Of a stretch of 18,392 bases of DNA, positions 7,446 to 15,600 are shown one piece after another. This stretch comes from Leptospira sp. (GTDB taxonomy: Bacteria > Spirochaetota > Leptospiria > Leptospirales > Leptospiraceae). A program made the translations under genes and the position numbers. Positions within the stretch are counted from its first letter, which is position 1; every line of letters starts with the position of its first letter. The stretch is taken from contig JALOTI010000002.1 in assembly GCA_025457985.1 (NCBI GenBank), positions 1-18,392 on the forward strand, in the 5' to 3' direction. Below the pieces are notes generated by a model that had not been told where the DNA came from, ran no database searches, and saw nothing but the letters and a program-made list of their open reading frames with translations.

Positions 7446-8165
7446 TTAAAAATCCCCCGGGTAGATTTTGTCCGGGGATTTTTCTTTCCAACCTAGCTCG
7501 CGTAAGCCGAGTTCTTTTTGCAAATACTCCTCGCAAGACTTCAGATCCGAAAAATTCTCATAATTGATTTCAAATGATGTAAGGTTCATTTTGTAGTTAT
7601 TTTCTTTTCGAAGTAGATACAAATCCTTCAAAAACGCTCGGTATGTTCCAAACATTTCTTTGGGTCCAATATTCTTATGATAAAAATATTTTTCTATCGC
7701 GGTAGCAAAAATATGATCACTCGCTAAAAAACTATATTCTGTGGAAGAATCGGATACTTCCAAAAATAGGTCTTCCCAATCTTTTGAAATATCACTCTCT
7801 TTATTTTTACAATCATAAGCTTGGCAAATAGAAGTTCCATAAAAAGAAAAATTTTGACTTTTGGGATCTTTTGTGAAAATCGGATGGATCATACATCCAA
7901 TTTTTTTATTGGATTCGTCCACATACCCAAGGAATGGACAATTATAAGTGCTATCATCTTTTTTTGGATAACTACTTTCTTTTTCTTCCCTATTTTTACG
8001 ATAAATGGGAAAACTATGTCTAACATCGAAATTCACAGTAGATTTAAACTGATCTGTTCTTTCTTTAAGAATTTCCTTATATTCAGGTATAGATACCTTT
8101 AGGTTAAACAGACCACAACAAGCCCCACAAGATACACTGCCATTTTCGGGATGGCAAAGGCTCAA
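7446..8165 (-). CDS. YkgJ-type cysteine-cluster protein (putative Zn/Fe binder), last gene of sigma-CHAT operon
   Basis: A 239-residue protein with eight cysteines in its first 120 residues: Cys4, Cys13, Cys16, Cys17 (SCGACCG), Cys76 (CPFLGY), Cys91 (GCMIHP), Cys114 and Cys119 (CQAYDC). The order CxxCC ... CPFL ... C-x-I-x-P ... CxxxxC follows the YkgJ/CxxCxxCC family, thought to chelate zinc or iron; biochemical roles are mostly unknown. The rest (120-239) is polar and helical and has one more cysteine (211). The start is TTG at 8163-8165, supported by GGAGGT about ten bases upstream and by a four-base overlap (TTGA) with the CHAT gene stop. Translational coupling argues for a joint function. 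Its final codons lie inside the terminator hairpin shared with the facing gene. Confidence 0.68.
   Translation of the reverse strand: MSLCHPENGSVSCGACCGLFNLKVSIPEYKEILKERTDQFKSTVNFDVRHSFPIYRKNREEKESSYPKKDDSTYNCPFLGYVDESNKKIGCMIHPIFTKDPKSQNFSFYGTSICQAYDCKNKESDISKDWEDLFLEVSDSSTEYSFLASDHIFATAIEKYFYHKNIGPKEMFGTYRAFLKDLYLLRKENNYKMNLTSFEINYENFSDLKSCEEYLQKELGLRELGWKEKSPDKIYPGDF
7448..7483. terminator. Strong intrinsic terminator, possibly bidirectional
   Basis: AAAAATCCCCCGG (7448-7460) pairs with CCGGGGATTTTT (7472-7483) across the loop between them, with one unpaired C. The GC-rich stem is followed on the plus strand by TTTTTCTTT, ending the phasin-like transcript. On the minus strand the same stem ends in T residues, so it may also stop the sigma-CHAT operon. 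It overlaps the last codons and the stop of the minus-strand gene ending at 7446. Confidence 0.85.
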
Positions 8166-9979
8166 TTTTTCGGAACCTCCGCAGAAAAGGGAACAAGCCC
8201 GCTAAAGACAAGTTCCCATTCTCCCGAATCTCTTTTTTCTTTGAAATAAGTTAGGAAGGGGATTACTTGTTTTTTCTTATCATGAATCAGTACTAAGTTT
8301 CCTTTATGTGAAGATAAACTTTCAGCTAACTTGTCTTTGCTTCCTAATGGTGTGTTATATAGGAAGCTCGGTTTTAGTCCTTTGAAATAAAAATGTGGAG
8401 TTGAGGTATCGGAAACTAAAACGATGCTCAATCGATCCAATTCAGAAAATTCAACGAGGAGATTCTCGATAAAAAACTGAAGGATAATTTGTTGTGCTTC
8501 CATCTCTTCTGTGTCTGGAATCTTCGATTCCCATCTTTCCATCCAAGAGATGATCTTAAAAATTGTTTCTTTTTGGTTTTGAAGTATTGTCAAGGTGGAC
8601 TCAAACAGACTAGTAATCTTAAGTTTTTGAAAGTCCCAGAGACAACTGTATACCAATTCCCACCACTTCCTAATAGTCAAAGCATCGTCCGGGTTGTTCG
8701 GAATCGATTTGTTCATCGCGTGAGCACTATGGTCACTGAATATAACCATACCTACAACTTGAGAAATTGCTTCAAAAAGTCTGATAAGATAAACGATGGA
8801 TTTCCAGCTAACGTTATTTATCTTTTGGTTGTTCAAAAAAGTTTTGTAGGCAACTGATATCGGTGTTGGATAAAATTCTAAAATCGCTGACGGATTAATG
8901 ATTTTATTTACAGGAAGTATGTTCTTTTCTTGGGAAACAAAAGAAAAATCGGGATTCCCATACAGAGAGTAATTTGCCCAGGTGAGATCATTTGGAAGGT
9001 AGTTTCTGCGCGCGAATTCTTTCGCCAAAAAGAGTGACTCCCCAACTGATTTGTCAGAAAACAGATAAGAGTAAAACCGTACTGTAAAATCAATCGTTCG
9101 CTCGTTATCTAATATCTCCCAATTTGTACCAATAAAAGTTTTTATCCCGGCGGTTAGAAATGCTCCAGCATATTGATTCAAAACACTTGTATCTAATTTT
9201 TTAGATGAAGATTTTACCGACATACATGAGTTAGAAAACACTAACTCCGTAGCTATTCCTGTAGATTTAATTTCTCTCGCTTTTAATACTTTCCCATCAG
9301 AAAGTAACCATCCATTTTCTAAGGGATCATCAGAAAAATGTAAATGACCTGAATAATGAATAATATCTTTATCTTTAACCAGAGAAAGTAACTTGAGTTT
9401 GGTGACTTGTTTCCCACCAATAAATTCCAGTTCCAATTGTTGCGACGGTACTTTTTGACTGAGAATTGAAAACAACATCTCGCCCTCTTTTTGAGCGTTC
9501 TCTAAATCTTCTGTTGGATCTGCAATAATCAGCATTTTAAGTTTTCTATTTTGTCTGTCGGAAGATTTGTGCAAACCACCTCGGATCGTCTTTCCAATGC
9601 GAAAACGATCTGACAAAAACGAATTTCCATCATGGAGGAGTTCCCAGGGTATAAGGGCCAAGATAGGATCGATGTTAAAGTGGATGCTTCTTTTTGTTGT
9701 GTTCTTTAACTTTTCAATGATGGATAGTGGGAAAAATTGTTGGTAAAAAGTTTCACCAAGAACTTTCAAATCTTGCAAGAGATCTGCATTTAAAATAGCA
9801 TTCTGGTTTCCTAAAATCGCATGTGAGACATGGACAAGTCGCTCAACCTCAGCGAGGTACTCTAAAATTAAATCCTCATCAATGGTGGACTGGATATGCG
9901 ACTCTTCTACGGGCAGATTGTTCTCCAAAACATTGAAGATATTTACATTTCCAACCCGATCAATGATTAGGGAGAGCAT
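8162..9979 (-). CDS. CHAT-domain (caspase-like) protease with extra C-terminal domain
   Basis: A 605-residue protein. Residues about 100-347 form a CHAT domain, a clan CD cysteine peptidase related to caspases and separase: PWELLHDG (111-118), MLIIADPTEDLENAQKEGEML split over strand and helix (149-169), HYSGHLHF with catalytic His212, FSNSCMS with catalytic Cys252, then GAFLTAGIKTFIGTNW (272-287) and NYSLYGNPDF near the end. Both catalytic residues are present, so it is probably active. Residues 1-100 are a helical prodomain-like part; no TPR repeats or membrane segment are seen. Residues about 350-605 are a separate helical plus alpha/beta region I cannot name with confidence. ATG at 9977-9979 has AAGGGGAGG almost touching it. 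It sits 12 bases after the 234-residue protein and overlaps the YkgJ-like gene by four bases. Substrate unknown; the neighbouring protein is the obvious candidate. Confidence 0.82.
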   Translation of the reverse strand: MLSLIIDRVGNVNIFNVLENNLPVEESHIQSTIDEDLILEYLAEVERLVHVSHAILGNQNAILNADLLQDLKVLGETFYQQFFPLSIIEKLKNTTKRSIHFNIDPILALIPWELLHDGNSFLSDRFRIGKTIRGGLHKSSDRQNRKLKMLIIADPTEDLENAQKEGEMLFSILSQKVPSQQLELEFIGGKQVTKLKLLSLVKDKDIIHYSGHLHFSDDPLENGWLLSDGKVLKAREIKSTGIATELVFSNSCMSVKSSSKKLDTSVLNQYAGAFLTAGIKTFIGTNWEILDNERTIDFTVRFYSYLFSDKSVGESLFLAKEFARRNYLPNDLTWANYSLYGNPDFSFVSQEKNILPVNKIINPSAILEFYPTPISVAYKTFLNNQKINNVSWKSIVYLIRLFEAISQVVGMVIFSDHSAHAMNKSIPNNPDDALTIRKWWELVYSCLWDFQKLKITSLFESTLTILQNQKETIFKIISWMERWESKIPDTEEMEAQQIILQFFIENLLVEFSELDRLSIVLVSDTSTPHFYFKGLKPSFLYNTPLGSKDKLAESLSSHKGNLVLIHDKKKQVIPFLTYFKEKRDSGEWELVFSGLVPFSAEVPKN

Positions 9980-9991
9980 CCTCCCCTTAGG

Positions 9992-10696
9992 TTACCCAAC
10001 TAAGATAGATAAGTCAAATGATTTTGAAATACCGTTACCTATAAATTCAATTGTATAATTCCCTGGAGCCAGTCCAGAGAAACTAGCTGATCCGTCATGG
10101 TTGATCTTTCCTGTTAGGATGAATCTACCATCGCGTCTAAGATTGACTTGTTGAAATATAGGTTCGGCTTCGGCTTTCACGGAAAGATAGACTTCGTTTT
10201 TATTTTCTTTCACAATTTGGTAGTAGAATTTCTGGTCTTCCGCAGTTGTCTCTTGGAAGATCACCGAATTTGTGACATCATCGGGAGCATCTGTTTGCGC
10301 AGAACGAAAGGCAAGAGGCAATTGAGAGCTTTCTTGGATCGAGAGAGTTTTTAAAAGGGATCCAACCAAACGAATCCCTTTTTCAGAAAGTACTACGATG
10401 AGGTTGTCATTTTTTTCAGGTAAGGATAGATTGTTTTTTGTATACTCTCTCAGATAGACAGGTAACGGAAGTGGATTTTGTTGTAGGGTAATTTCGGCCT
10501 TCCGGATATCTAAGGTCTCGGAATCGATAGTAGGAGCGCTCTCCCGAAGGATTGCAAAAAACGACTCTTCCCACTCCAAAAAGGCATCTAAGACTCCTGG
10601 CTCTTCCTCCAAATGAGACTCATCAGGAAAGATTCCTTCTGAAAACAGTTTCTTTGCGAGTTCTTTTGCTTTTGCTGTTTGGTTCGGAGATTTCAT
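9992..10696 (-). CDS. Soluble protein of sigma-CHAT operon; putative sigma regulator or protease substrate
   Basis: A 234-residue protein with no signal peptide, no membrane segment and no cysteine, so it is not a zinc-finger (HC2) or membrane anti-sigma factor. The N-terminus is acidic and helical (about 1-60). A central part has NLIVVLSEKGIRLVGSL (99-115). The C-terminus (about 183-234) reads as a beta-sandwich like carboxypeptidase-regulatory or Cna-B repeats: VNLRRDGRFILTGKINHDG, then SASFSGLAPGNYTIEFIG and a last strand. Proteins with this 'dG.asFsgLaPGnYti' ending often accompany sigma factors and CHAT proteins; this is recall, not a search. ATG at 10694-10696 has GGAAGGG about seven bases upstream. 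It lies 35 bases after the sigma gene and 12 bases before the CHAT gene. An anti-sigma or adaptor role is inferred from position only. Confidence 0.65.
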   Translation of the reverse strand: MKSPNQTAKAKELAKKLFSEGIFPDESHLEEEPGVLDAFLEWEESFFAILRESAPTIDSETLDIRKAEITLQQNPLPLPVYLREYTKNNLSLPEKNDNLIVVLSEKGIRLVGSLLKTLSIQESSQLPLAFRSAQTDAPDDVTNSVIFQETTAEDQKFYYQIVKENKNEVYLSVKAEAEPIFQQVNLRRDGRFILTGKINHDGSASFSGLAPGNYTIEFIGNGISKSFDLSILVG

Positions 10697-10731
10697 AAGC
10701 TACCCTTCCTATGAATAGGAGACGAAAGAAA

Positions 10732-11649
10732 TTAGGGTTCCTCCTCAAAAATTTGTATTTTTTTTTCCATTTTTTCCAAAATCCGAAGGAGAGTCACCGA
10801 AACACTTCCCTCTGATATTCCTAAAATTCGGGCAATTTCACGATATGGGGTGCGAACTAAAAAGTGGCCTTTTTGTTTTTTGTCCAAAAGCTTCTTTCTT
10901 TGTTCGTATTTCTTTTGAAGAGCATGGTCTAGCCTTTCTCTATAATAGACCGCCTCAACAGAGTCTCCCTGTGCCTTTGCTTTTTTTTGATCTTTTAGGT
11001 CCAAGATATTCAAATACAAAGCGGTTATCTTATCTTCCATTTTAAGGTTTTCCACCTCTCTTTCAGCGAGACCCTCTCGAATCGCCAAGATCTCAACTAA
11101 TAGAGATTCTTTCGATATACCCGTTTTTTCGCAGATATATTGGATCTCCTCAGGTTCTAGATGGAGGTAGTAGATAAAGGAAAGTTTGAATACGACTCGA
11201 GACTCGAGTTTTACTCCTGAAAGCATTGAATGGAATTGGTTTGAAACCTCACTAGCTCTTTCCTTTGCCTCTGCCAAACTGTCAGGTTCGTCTTCAATCG
11301 TATTGTATTCTTTTCCTTCTTGGTTTACCTTTCCAACCGATTGGGTTTTTAGTTCACGTTTTGTTCTTTGCCAGTCAATTAGCAAGTTTCGTAAAACAGA
11401 ATAAAACCAAGTCTTAAAGCTTGATTTACCGACAAAGCTCTTAAATCTCTTTCCGTTTTTTAGCCGTTCAAAGGCATAAATAAAATAATCGGAAGCATCA
11501 TCCTCCGTTAAGTGGAAAACTCGTACGGGGAAATTATAGATATCTTGAGAATAAAGGTCAAAAAAGCGGGAAAGGGCAGGTTCTTTTGCCTCACCGCACT
11601 CCTTAACGAGTGAAAAAATTTCTTCTGGGGAAAGTGTCTGAGTCGTCAT
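10732..11649 (-). CDS. Sigma-70 family (ECF-like) RNA polymerase sigma factor with long central insert
   Basis: A 305-residue sigma factor. Region 2 spans about residues 25-97: FFDLYSQDIYNF, DASDYFIYAFERL, and the promoter-melting helix SSFKTWFYSVLRNLLIDWQRTKRE. Region 4 is at the C-terminus (about 264-300), with the helix-turn-helix TPYREIARILGISEGSVSVT and a following LLRILEKMEKKI. There is no region 1.1 or 3, as in ECF factors, but about 165 residues separate the two domains, far more than usual. Within this insert, residues 148-195 (SRVVFKLSFIYYLHLEPEEI and the helix after) look like a second sigma4-type module. ATG at 11647-11649 has AGGAAAG about eight bases upstream. It is the first gene of the operon and is divergent from an M23 peptidase gene with only 45 bases between; autoregulation there is plausible but unproven. 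Confidence 0.85.
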   Translation of the reverse strand: MTTQTLSPEEIFSLVKECGEAKEPALSRFFDLYSQDIYNFPVRVFHLTEDDASDYFIYAFERLKNGKRFKSFVGKSSFKTWFYSVLRNLLIDWQRTKRELKTQSVGKVNQEGKEYNTIEDEPDSLAEAKERASEVSNQFHSMLSGVKLESRVVFKLSFIYYLHLEPEEIQYICEKTGISKESLLVEILAIREGLAEREVENLKMEDKITALYLNILDLKDQKKAKAQGDSVEAVYYRERLDHALQKKYEQRKKLLDKKQKGHFLVRTPYREIARILGISEGSVSVTLLRILEKMEKKIQIFEEEP

Positions 11650-11694
11650 TATCTACTTTCCTAAATCACCTAGGCACGAAAGGCTTTCAGAAAT
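11650..11694. promoter_or_regulatory. 45-bp divergent spacer between sigma operon and M23 peptidase gene
   Basis: The whole intergenic space must hold the starts of both divergent units or their promoters must extend into coding sequence. It contains CTTTC (11656-11660), the palindrome CCTAGG (11669-11674), and GAAAGGCTTTC (11678-11688), an exact 5-bp inverted repeat around one base. No standard -35/-10 pair is visible in either direction, which would fit use of an alternative sigma factor. Confidence 0.3.
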
Positions 11695-12636
11695 ATGAAA
11701 GGAATGATTCTAAAAGTTTCGATCTTGGCAAGTTTTCTTTTGTTTCCTCTTTGGATTTCTAAAGTTTTTTCCCAAAATCAACCTTCCAAAAATAGACCTG
11801 AATTCCAGTGGCCCATCCAAGGAATCGAACTTGCAGGACTCCTTACTAGTACATTCGGTGAATCTAGAAAAGACCACTTTCATAACGGTTTGGATATTTC
11901 TTCTGTTTTCCAACAAGTAAAACCAATGGCTGAAGGATTTGTAGTTTATTCGAGATACGCAGAAGACGATCCATTTGAAGATGAACGAGGTTCGGGCAAT
12001 ATTGTTTGGATAGCGCATGATGCCGGTTATATTAGTGGCTACTATCACCTAGCGGGGAGTAGACACCAAAACCTTCGAATCAAATCACAAGTTACAAAAG
12101 AAGATACGATTGGAATTACTGGTAACACAGGGCATTCAAGTGGTGGTCACCTACACTTTGTTTTGGGAAAAAACTTTGGTAGAACACTTCTAGACCCACT
12201 TACCCACCTGCCTCCTGTAGAGGATACAATCCCTCCTCAAATAGCGAATCTATTTATCCACGTCGGTGAGAATTTTACAAACCTAAATGATGGAGATAAT
12301 ATCAATGTCTCCAAGGCGTTTCCGCTGACCGTAAGTGTTTTGGATGCGGGTATCAAAAACAGCCAAAGACGAGGAATCAAGGAAATTTCTTTTACATTCA
12401 ATGGTGAAACCTGGAAAGAAGGAAATTTTGAAGAGCTGAAATTTCAAAAAGGTAAATGGGTAACAAAAAATGGACTCAGTTTTGAGGAACTTTTTTTTAA
12501 AGATCGTTATCTTGTTGGAAATATGAATCTCAAAGCGGGCGAAAACACGATCAAAGTAAAGGCAAAGGATTTTTCAAACTTGGAATCCGAACGATCCTTT
12601 AGTATCAATATAACAAGAATTAGTGGTGGAAATTAA
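11695..12636 (+). CDS. Secreted M23 family zinc metallopeptidase (LytM-type)
   Basis: A 313-residue protein that probably cuts peptidoglycan cross-links in the periplasm. The N-terminus has a signal sequence (MKGMILK, then a hydrophobic stretch VSILASFLLFPLWI and a likely cleavage near VFSQ, residue 26-27). The catalytic domain spans about residues 38-175 and keeps all zinc and catalytic residues: His63 and Asp67 (HNGLD), His118 (YYHLA), His152 and His154 (GGHLHF). The C-terminal 130 residues are beta-rich (NLFIHVGENF, LTVSVLDAGI, ENTIKVKAKDFSNLESE) and look like an Ig-type domain. AAAGG lies about 11 bases before the ATG. Because an active set of residues is present, it is more likely an enzyme than an amidase activator. 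It is divergent from the sigma-CHAT operon and could be one of its targets. Confidence 0.88.
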   Translation: MKGMILKVSILASFLLFPLWISKVFSQNQPSKNRPEFQWPIQGIELAGLLTSTFGESRKDHFHNGLDISSVFQQVKPMAEGFVVYSRYAEDDPFEDERGSGNIVWIAHDAGYISGYYHLAGSRHQNLRIKSQVTKEDTIGITGNTGHSSGGHLHFVLGKNFGRTLLDPLTHLPPVEDTIPPQIANLFIHVGENFTNLNDGDNINVSKAFPLTVSVLDAGIKNSQRRGIKEISFTFNGETWKEGNFEELKFQKGKWVTKNGLSFEELFFKDRYLVGNMNLKAGENTIKVKAKDFSNLESERSFSINITRISGGN

Positions 12637-12669
12637 TCCAAATATTTATAGTCTTTAAAAAAGGAATGC

Positions 12670-12685
12670 TTTTACAGAAGTAAAA
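12670..12685 (-). terminator. Weak AT-rich hairpin between convergent M23 and dnaE genes
   Basis: TTTTAC (12670-12675) pairs with GTAAAA (12680-12685) around AGAA; a bulged GAA/TTC pair extends it. On the minus strand a T-run follows about seven bases later (complement of 12655-12661 A-rich stretch). It is too AT-rich to be a convincing terminator, but it is the only structure in the 59-base gap. Confidence 0.25.
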
Positions 12686-12695
12686 TTCTAAAAAA

Positions 12696-15600
12696 TTATC
12701 CGAAAACTCTTACTTCTTCGCCAACTGTATAACGTACAGCTCCTTTTCCAAGAATTCCTGTGAGTTCGCTCATTAGGTCATCAGAGATATCAATTGAAAA
12801 AAACTCATGAGCTCTAATTACTTTCTTTTCCTCTCCTTCCCCAAGAAGATGAAAATAAACCATCGACTTACCCTTGTAATGAGAGAGTACTCCCTGAAGT
12901 TCGTTTATGATATTGCGATTTTTATCCTGTTTTAAATCAATTGTAAGGTGGAGTGTTTTCTCCATTTTCTTTTCAATTGTCACAGAATTCAATTCTTCCA
13001 AATGATTTACAATGATTTGTCCTTTTAACTCAGACTCATCAGCGTCTAATCTTTCAATAATTCCCTTGATAAACAGAGTGTTGTCTTCAATAAATAGGGA
13101 TTTGAATTGCGCATAGGTTTTAGGAAAGGCGACACATTCTATTTCACCTGTTTGGTCCTCTAACATAAAGTTGACGAACTCTTCTTTCTTTTTGGTTAGT
13201 TTAACAATTTTCTTAGAGATGACCCCAGCAACCTCAACCTTGGATTTGGTTTTTACATCTTCCAATTTTTCGATTGTGATTGGCTTAAGAGTTTTTAGTT
13301 GTTCATGAAATTTATCGAGAGGGTGACCTGATAGATAAAGTCCCGTAGTTTCCTTTTCTCTACGAAGAAGTTCATCGCCGTTCCACTCAATTCCATCTTT
13401 AGGAAGGTTTAGACTTTCCGTGACAGACATTGATCCACCAAATAAAGAAAACTGACCTTCCTTTTCTTCCGCCTGTTTTTTATTAGCAAAAGATAGGATT
13501 AAGTCGGTGGATTCAAAAATCGATTTCCGCGTATAACCAAACGAATCAAAGGCGCCTCCTTGCGCGAGAGACTCCAATACCTTTTTGTTTGCTAAACGAG
13601 TATCTAAAAATTTTGTAAAATCTTCGATGGATTGGTACCCATTTGTTTTTTTGCGATTGTTGATGATGTTTTCTGCCGCAAGTTCTCCAACACCTTTGAT
13701 TGAGGCAAGGCCGAATCGAACCGTTGTATCATCGGTAATTTCGAAGGAGATACCCGATTCTTTAAGGTCAGGACCTAATATACGGATGCCCATATCTTTG
13801 GCATTGTTGATATATTTTACAACGTCCGTAATCTTGGAATGGTCACCAGAAAGAAGTGCTGTCAAATATTCGATGGAATAATTGGCCTTAAGATAGGCCG
13901 TTTGGTAGGTTACAAAAGCATAAGCAACGGAGTGGGATTTGTTAAATCCATACTCACCAAATTTTTCTAATTGTTCGAAGAGTTCCGTGGCAAGTTTTTC
14001 ATTGATTTTGTTTTCGTGGGCACCTTTAATAAATTTTTCTTTAAGAGCAGGCAGTTTGGATTTATCTTTTTTTGCCATCGCCTTACGCAGAACATCTGAA
14101 TCACCCACCGAAAATCCACCCATTATTCGGGAGATTCCCATTACCTGCTCCTGGTAAACGACAACCCCATAAGTTTCACCTAACACCTGTGCTAAACTTT
14201 CATGAGGGAATACAACTTTCTTTTTTCCATTCTTTCGGTCTAAATAATCGTCCAACATCCCTGATCCCATAGGACCTGGACGGTATAGAGCAAGCAGGGC
14301 TGCAATTTCTTCAAATTTTTGAACCTGGGCTTTAGCAAACAGGTCCCGAATTCCTGAGGAGGAATCAAGCTGAAATATTCCTAAGACATTTGCCTTTCGT
14401 AATAAGGAAAATGTGTTCGGATCATCCAGAGGAATTTTATCCAGATCTAATTTGATCCCATGTCGTTTTTCAATGAGTTTGGTTGCATGGTGAATGGTTG
14501 TTAGGTTTTTTAGACCTAAAATATCCATTTTAATGAGTCCAACCTGTTCCGACATATTTTTGTCGTACTGGGTTACAATCGATCTTCCGTCCTTTCCAGG
14601 TTCTGCTACAGTAGAAAGTGGTACGATTTCTTCCAGGGAAGTAGGTGAAATTACAACTCCCGCGGCATGTCTTCCCACCTGACGATAGTTACCCTCTAGT
14701 TTTTGAGCAATGGAAAATACTTTTTTATTGAGATCCGACTTTTCTGCGACATCACGTAGGTCTTTTGAGGTTTCAACTGCTTCTTGGATCGTGATTCCTA
14801 ATTTTTTCGGAAAGAGTTTACTCATCTCATTTACTTCCGAAAAAGGAACATTAAAAACTCTTGCCACGTCCTTGATAGCCGCTTTTGCAGCAAGTGATCC
14901 AAAGGTAATGATTTGACCCACTCGGTCTTCACCATATCTTTGTTTGATGTAATTTATCACTTCTTCACGACGTTCTACACAAAAGTCGGTATCGATATCA
15001 GGCATATCTTTCCGATCAGGGTTTAAAAATCTTTCAAAAAGAAGGTTGTAACGGATAGGGTCAACATTGGTAATTCCCAATGCATAAGCTATAATAGAAC
15101 CAGCAGCAGAACCTCGACCAGGTCCAACAGGTATACCTGACCTTCTTGCAAAATTGATATAATCTTGGACGATTAAAAAATATCCCGCAAAATGCATGTT
15201 ACGAATGGTTTGCATTTCAAACTCGGTTCTTTCACGAACAGCGGGTGTGATATCTCCATATTTTTCTTTTATGCCTTCCCAAACTAATTTTTCTAAATAG
15301 GAATCTGTATCAAAACCTGTTGGAACTTCAAAGGGAGGAAGAAGAGGGTTTCCAAATTTAAAATTGAGAGAACATTTATCACGAATTGCTAATGTATTGT
15401 AAAAAGCATCTTGATGATCAGGAAAAAGTGCAAACATCTCACGAGGAGACTTTACGTAAAAGTTTTCATTAAACCCAAAACGCATCTCATCATCAATATT
15501 CTTTCTCATCCCGATCCTAAGTAGGATATCTTGTGCTTCTCTGTCATCCTTCGTTAGGAAGTGGGAATCATTTGTAAGCACGAGCGGAATACCCGTTCGC

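Noticed and set aside
8489..8857. 122-codon open frame on the plus strand inside the CHAT gene
   Set aside because: It is antisense to a clear protein domain, has no good ribosome site and its product looks like no known family.
11194..11208. ACTCGAGACTCGAGT repeat as a possible operator
   Set aside because: It lies inside the sigma factor coding sequence, encodes part of KLESRVV, and is explained by codon use.
7446..11649. CRISPR array or Cas genes near the CHAT protease (type III-E locus)
   Set aside because: No direct repeat-spacer array and no Cas7-like or other Cas protein is present anywhere in the window.
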